A stretch of DNA of 64,000 nucleotides. Source: Chamaea fasciata (lineage: Eukaryota > Chordata > Aves > Passeriformes > Sylviidae). Below are positions 62,536 to 64,000 of this stretch, one piece after another; the stretch's first letter is position 1, and every line of letters begins with the position of its first letter. A program made the translations under genes and the position numbers. The DNA lies in assembly GCA_029207755.1 (NCBI GenBank), contig JARCOQ010000014.1, positions 20,308,410 through 20,372,409 on the forward strand, in the 5' to 3' direction. The notes under the pieces were generated by a model. The model worked only from the letters and a program-made list of their open reading frames with translations. It was not told the DNA's origin and made no database searches.

Positions 62536-64000
62536 CTGGATGCTTGGATCTGGCAGAAGTCCTGTGCTGAACTTATTTTTATCAGTTAGCAGCGCACTCC
62601 GTGGCCGAGAGTTCTGTGCAGGAACGGTGGGTCTTTTCTGTGGAAAGCTAAACTCACCCCTCCAAGTTCCTGATGTCAGTTTGCAGGGGGTGTTTGGCAG
62701 TCTAAGGGCAGCTAGGGTTTCAGCTTCATGGCAGCTTGGTTGTGGGAGTAAGTACACTGTTCAGAATTCTAAGTGGCAGAAGCCCACTCCTGGACACAGA
62801 GCTCTGTGCAGGAACGGTGGGTCTTTTCTGTGGGAAGCTATACTCACCGACTAAGTTCCTAATGTCAGGTTGTAGGAGACATTGGGCACTCCAAGGCCAG
62901 TTAGGGTTCCAGCTTCTGGATGCTTGGATTTGGCAGAAGTCCTGTGCTAAACTTATTTTTATCAGTTAGCAGCCCACTCCGTGGCCGAGAGTTCTGTGCA
63001 GGAACGGTGGGTCTTTTCTGTGGGAAGCTATACTTACCGACTAAGTTCCTAATGTCAGGTTGTAGGAGACATTGGGCACTCCAAGGACAGTTAGGGTTCC
63101 AGCTTCTGACAGCTTCGTTGTGGGAGTAATGTGCACTGTTCAGAATTCTAAGTCGCAGAAGCCCACTCCGGGACACCGAGCTCTGTGCAGGAACTGTGGG
63201 TCTTTTCTGTGGGAAACTCAACTCACCCCAGCAGGTTCCTGATGTCAGGCTGTAGGAGACATTTGGCACTCCAAGGCCAGTAAGGGTTCCAGCTTCTGGA
63301 TGCTTGGATCTGGCAGAAGTCCTGTGCTGAACTTATTTTTATCAGTTAGCAGCCCACTCCGTGGCCGAGAGTTCTGTGCAGGAACGGGGGGTCTTTTCTG
63401 TGGAAAGCTAAACTCACCCCTCCAAGTTCCTGATGTCAGTTTGCAGGGGGTGTTTGGCAGTCTAAGGGCAGCTAGGGTTTCAGCTTCATGGCAGCTTGGT
63501 TGTGGGAGTAAGTACACTGTTCAGAATTCTAAGTGGCAGAAGCCCACTCCGGGGCACAGAGCTCTGTGCAGAAACAGTGGCTCTCTTCTGTGGGAAGCTA
63601 TACTCACCGACTAAGTTCGTGATGTCAGGCTGTAGGAGACCTTTGGCGCTCCAAGGCCAGTTAGGGTTCCAGCTTCTGGATGCTTGGATCTGGCAGAAGT
63701 CCTGTGCTGAACTTATTTTTATCAGTTAGCAGCGCACTCCGTGGCCGAGAGTTCTGTGCAGGAACGGTGGGTCTTTTCTGTGGAAAGCTAAACTCACCCC
63801 TCCAAGTTCCTGATGTCAGTTTGCAGGGGGTGTTTGGCAGTCTAAGGGCAGCTAGGGTTTCAGCTTCATGGCAGCTTGGTTGTGGGAGTGAGTACACTGT
63901 TCAGAATTCTAAGTGGCAGAAGCCCACTCCCGGGTACAGAGCTCTGTGCAGGAACAGTGGCTCTCTTCTGTGGGAAGCTATACTCACCGACTAAGTTCCT
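62536..64000 (+). repeat. 17-monomer higher-order unit, copy 3 (cut by window end)
   Basis: The first 1,465 bp of a third copy are present and follow copy 2 closely. The expansion therefore continues beyond the window; its total copy number is unknown. Confidence 0.87.

Larger units (their letters stand above)
1..64000 (+). repeat. Satellite DNA array of ~190-bp monomers
   Basis: The window consists of about 337 direct copies of a 189-191 bp monomer, with no interruption and no inverted segment that I could find. I set the monomer start just after the recurrent CAGCTT (for example 1, 192, 381, 572, 761, 951, 1141, 1331). A nearly invariant box, TCTGTGCAGGAAC, sits about 80-95 bases into each monomer. 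Above the monomer there is dimer periodicity (about 380 bp), then higher-order units of 7 to 25 monomers, then multi-kilobase duplications. Such organisation is typical of eukaryotic centromeric or pericentromeric satellites; that location is inferred, because no flanking DNA is visible. No protein-coding gene is supported anywhere. Confidence 0.97.

Noticed and set aside
1..64000. CRISPR array
   Set aside because: There are no short repeats separated by unique spacers; the whole ~190-bp unit is repeated with few differences.
1..64000. Assignment to a named satellite family or species
   Set aside because: Monomer size resembles several vertebrate satellites, but I could not recall a matching sequence. 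A database search would decide.

Overview
The whole 64,000-base window is one uninterrupted satellite DNA array. It is built from about 337 head-to-tail monomers of 189-191 bp, all in the same orientation. I found no gene, RNA gene, transposon, CRISPR array or unique flanking DNA, and both window ends fall inside the array. Many reading frames of 60-171 codons are open on both strands, but they recur once per monomer or dimer and are by-products of the repeat. An array of this size with higher-order structure points to a eukaryotic centromeric or pericentromeric block, probably vertebrate. The species cannot be read from the sequence. Monomers near 190 bp occur in several vertebrate satellites (the 191-bp zebra finch centromere satellite is one of similar size), but I claim no sequence match.

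Monomers fall into classes by their first ~90 bases. A has a TGGATGCTTGG start and an A/T-rich TTATTTTTATCAG stretch. B starts CATGGCAGC. C has TATGGGAGAAGTGCAGC. D has CTGGGAGTAATGTGC. E is a rarer class. B, C and D carry an EcoRI-type GAATTC in most copies and a perfect 14-16 bp palindrome; most A monomers lack both. The second halves form a separate set of variants, and the same first half occurs with different second halves, so monomers are modular.

Left domain (1 to about 38.58 kb): long higher-order blocks marked by a divergent 'U' monomer seen seven times. Bases 1-12,735 recur at 27,748-38,581 almost without substitutions, but the second copy lacks exactly 1,521 bp and 380 bp. The space between is filled by a 25-monomer unit (12,736-17,485), a shortened 21-monomer version (17,486-21,476), a patchwork (21,477-26,417) and a 7-monomer tandem duplication (26,418-29,077).

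Right domain (about 38.58-64 kb): no U monomer and different private variants. It shows a series of higher-order units of 13, 15 and 17 monomers (2,473, 2,852 and 3,232 bp) that differ by one dimer per step. The 15-mer is repeated at 43,334-50,430 and the 17-mer from 56,072 to the window end. A 2.8-kb block at 39,531-42,362 recurs at 53,601-56,432. The pattern is that of repeated unequal exchange and conversion in register. All coordinates were read by eye; identities are counts of differences I noticed, not computed alignments.
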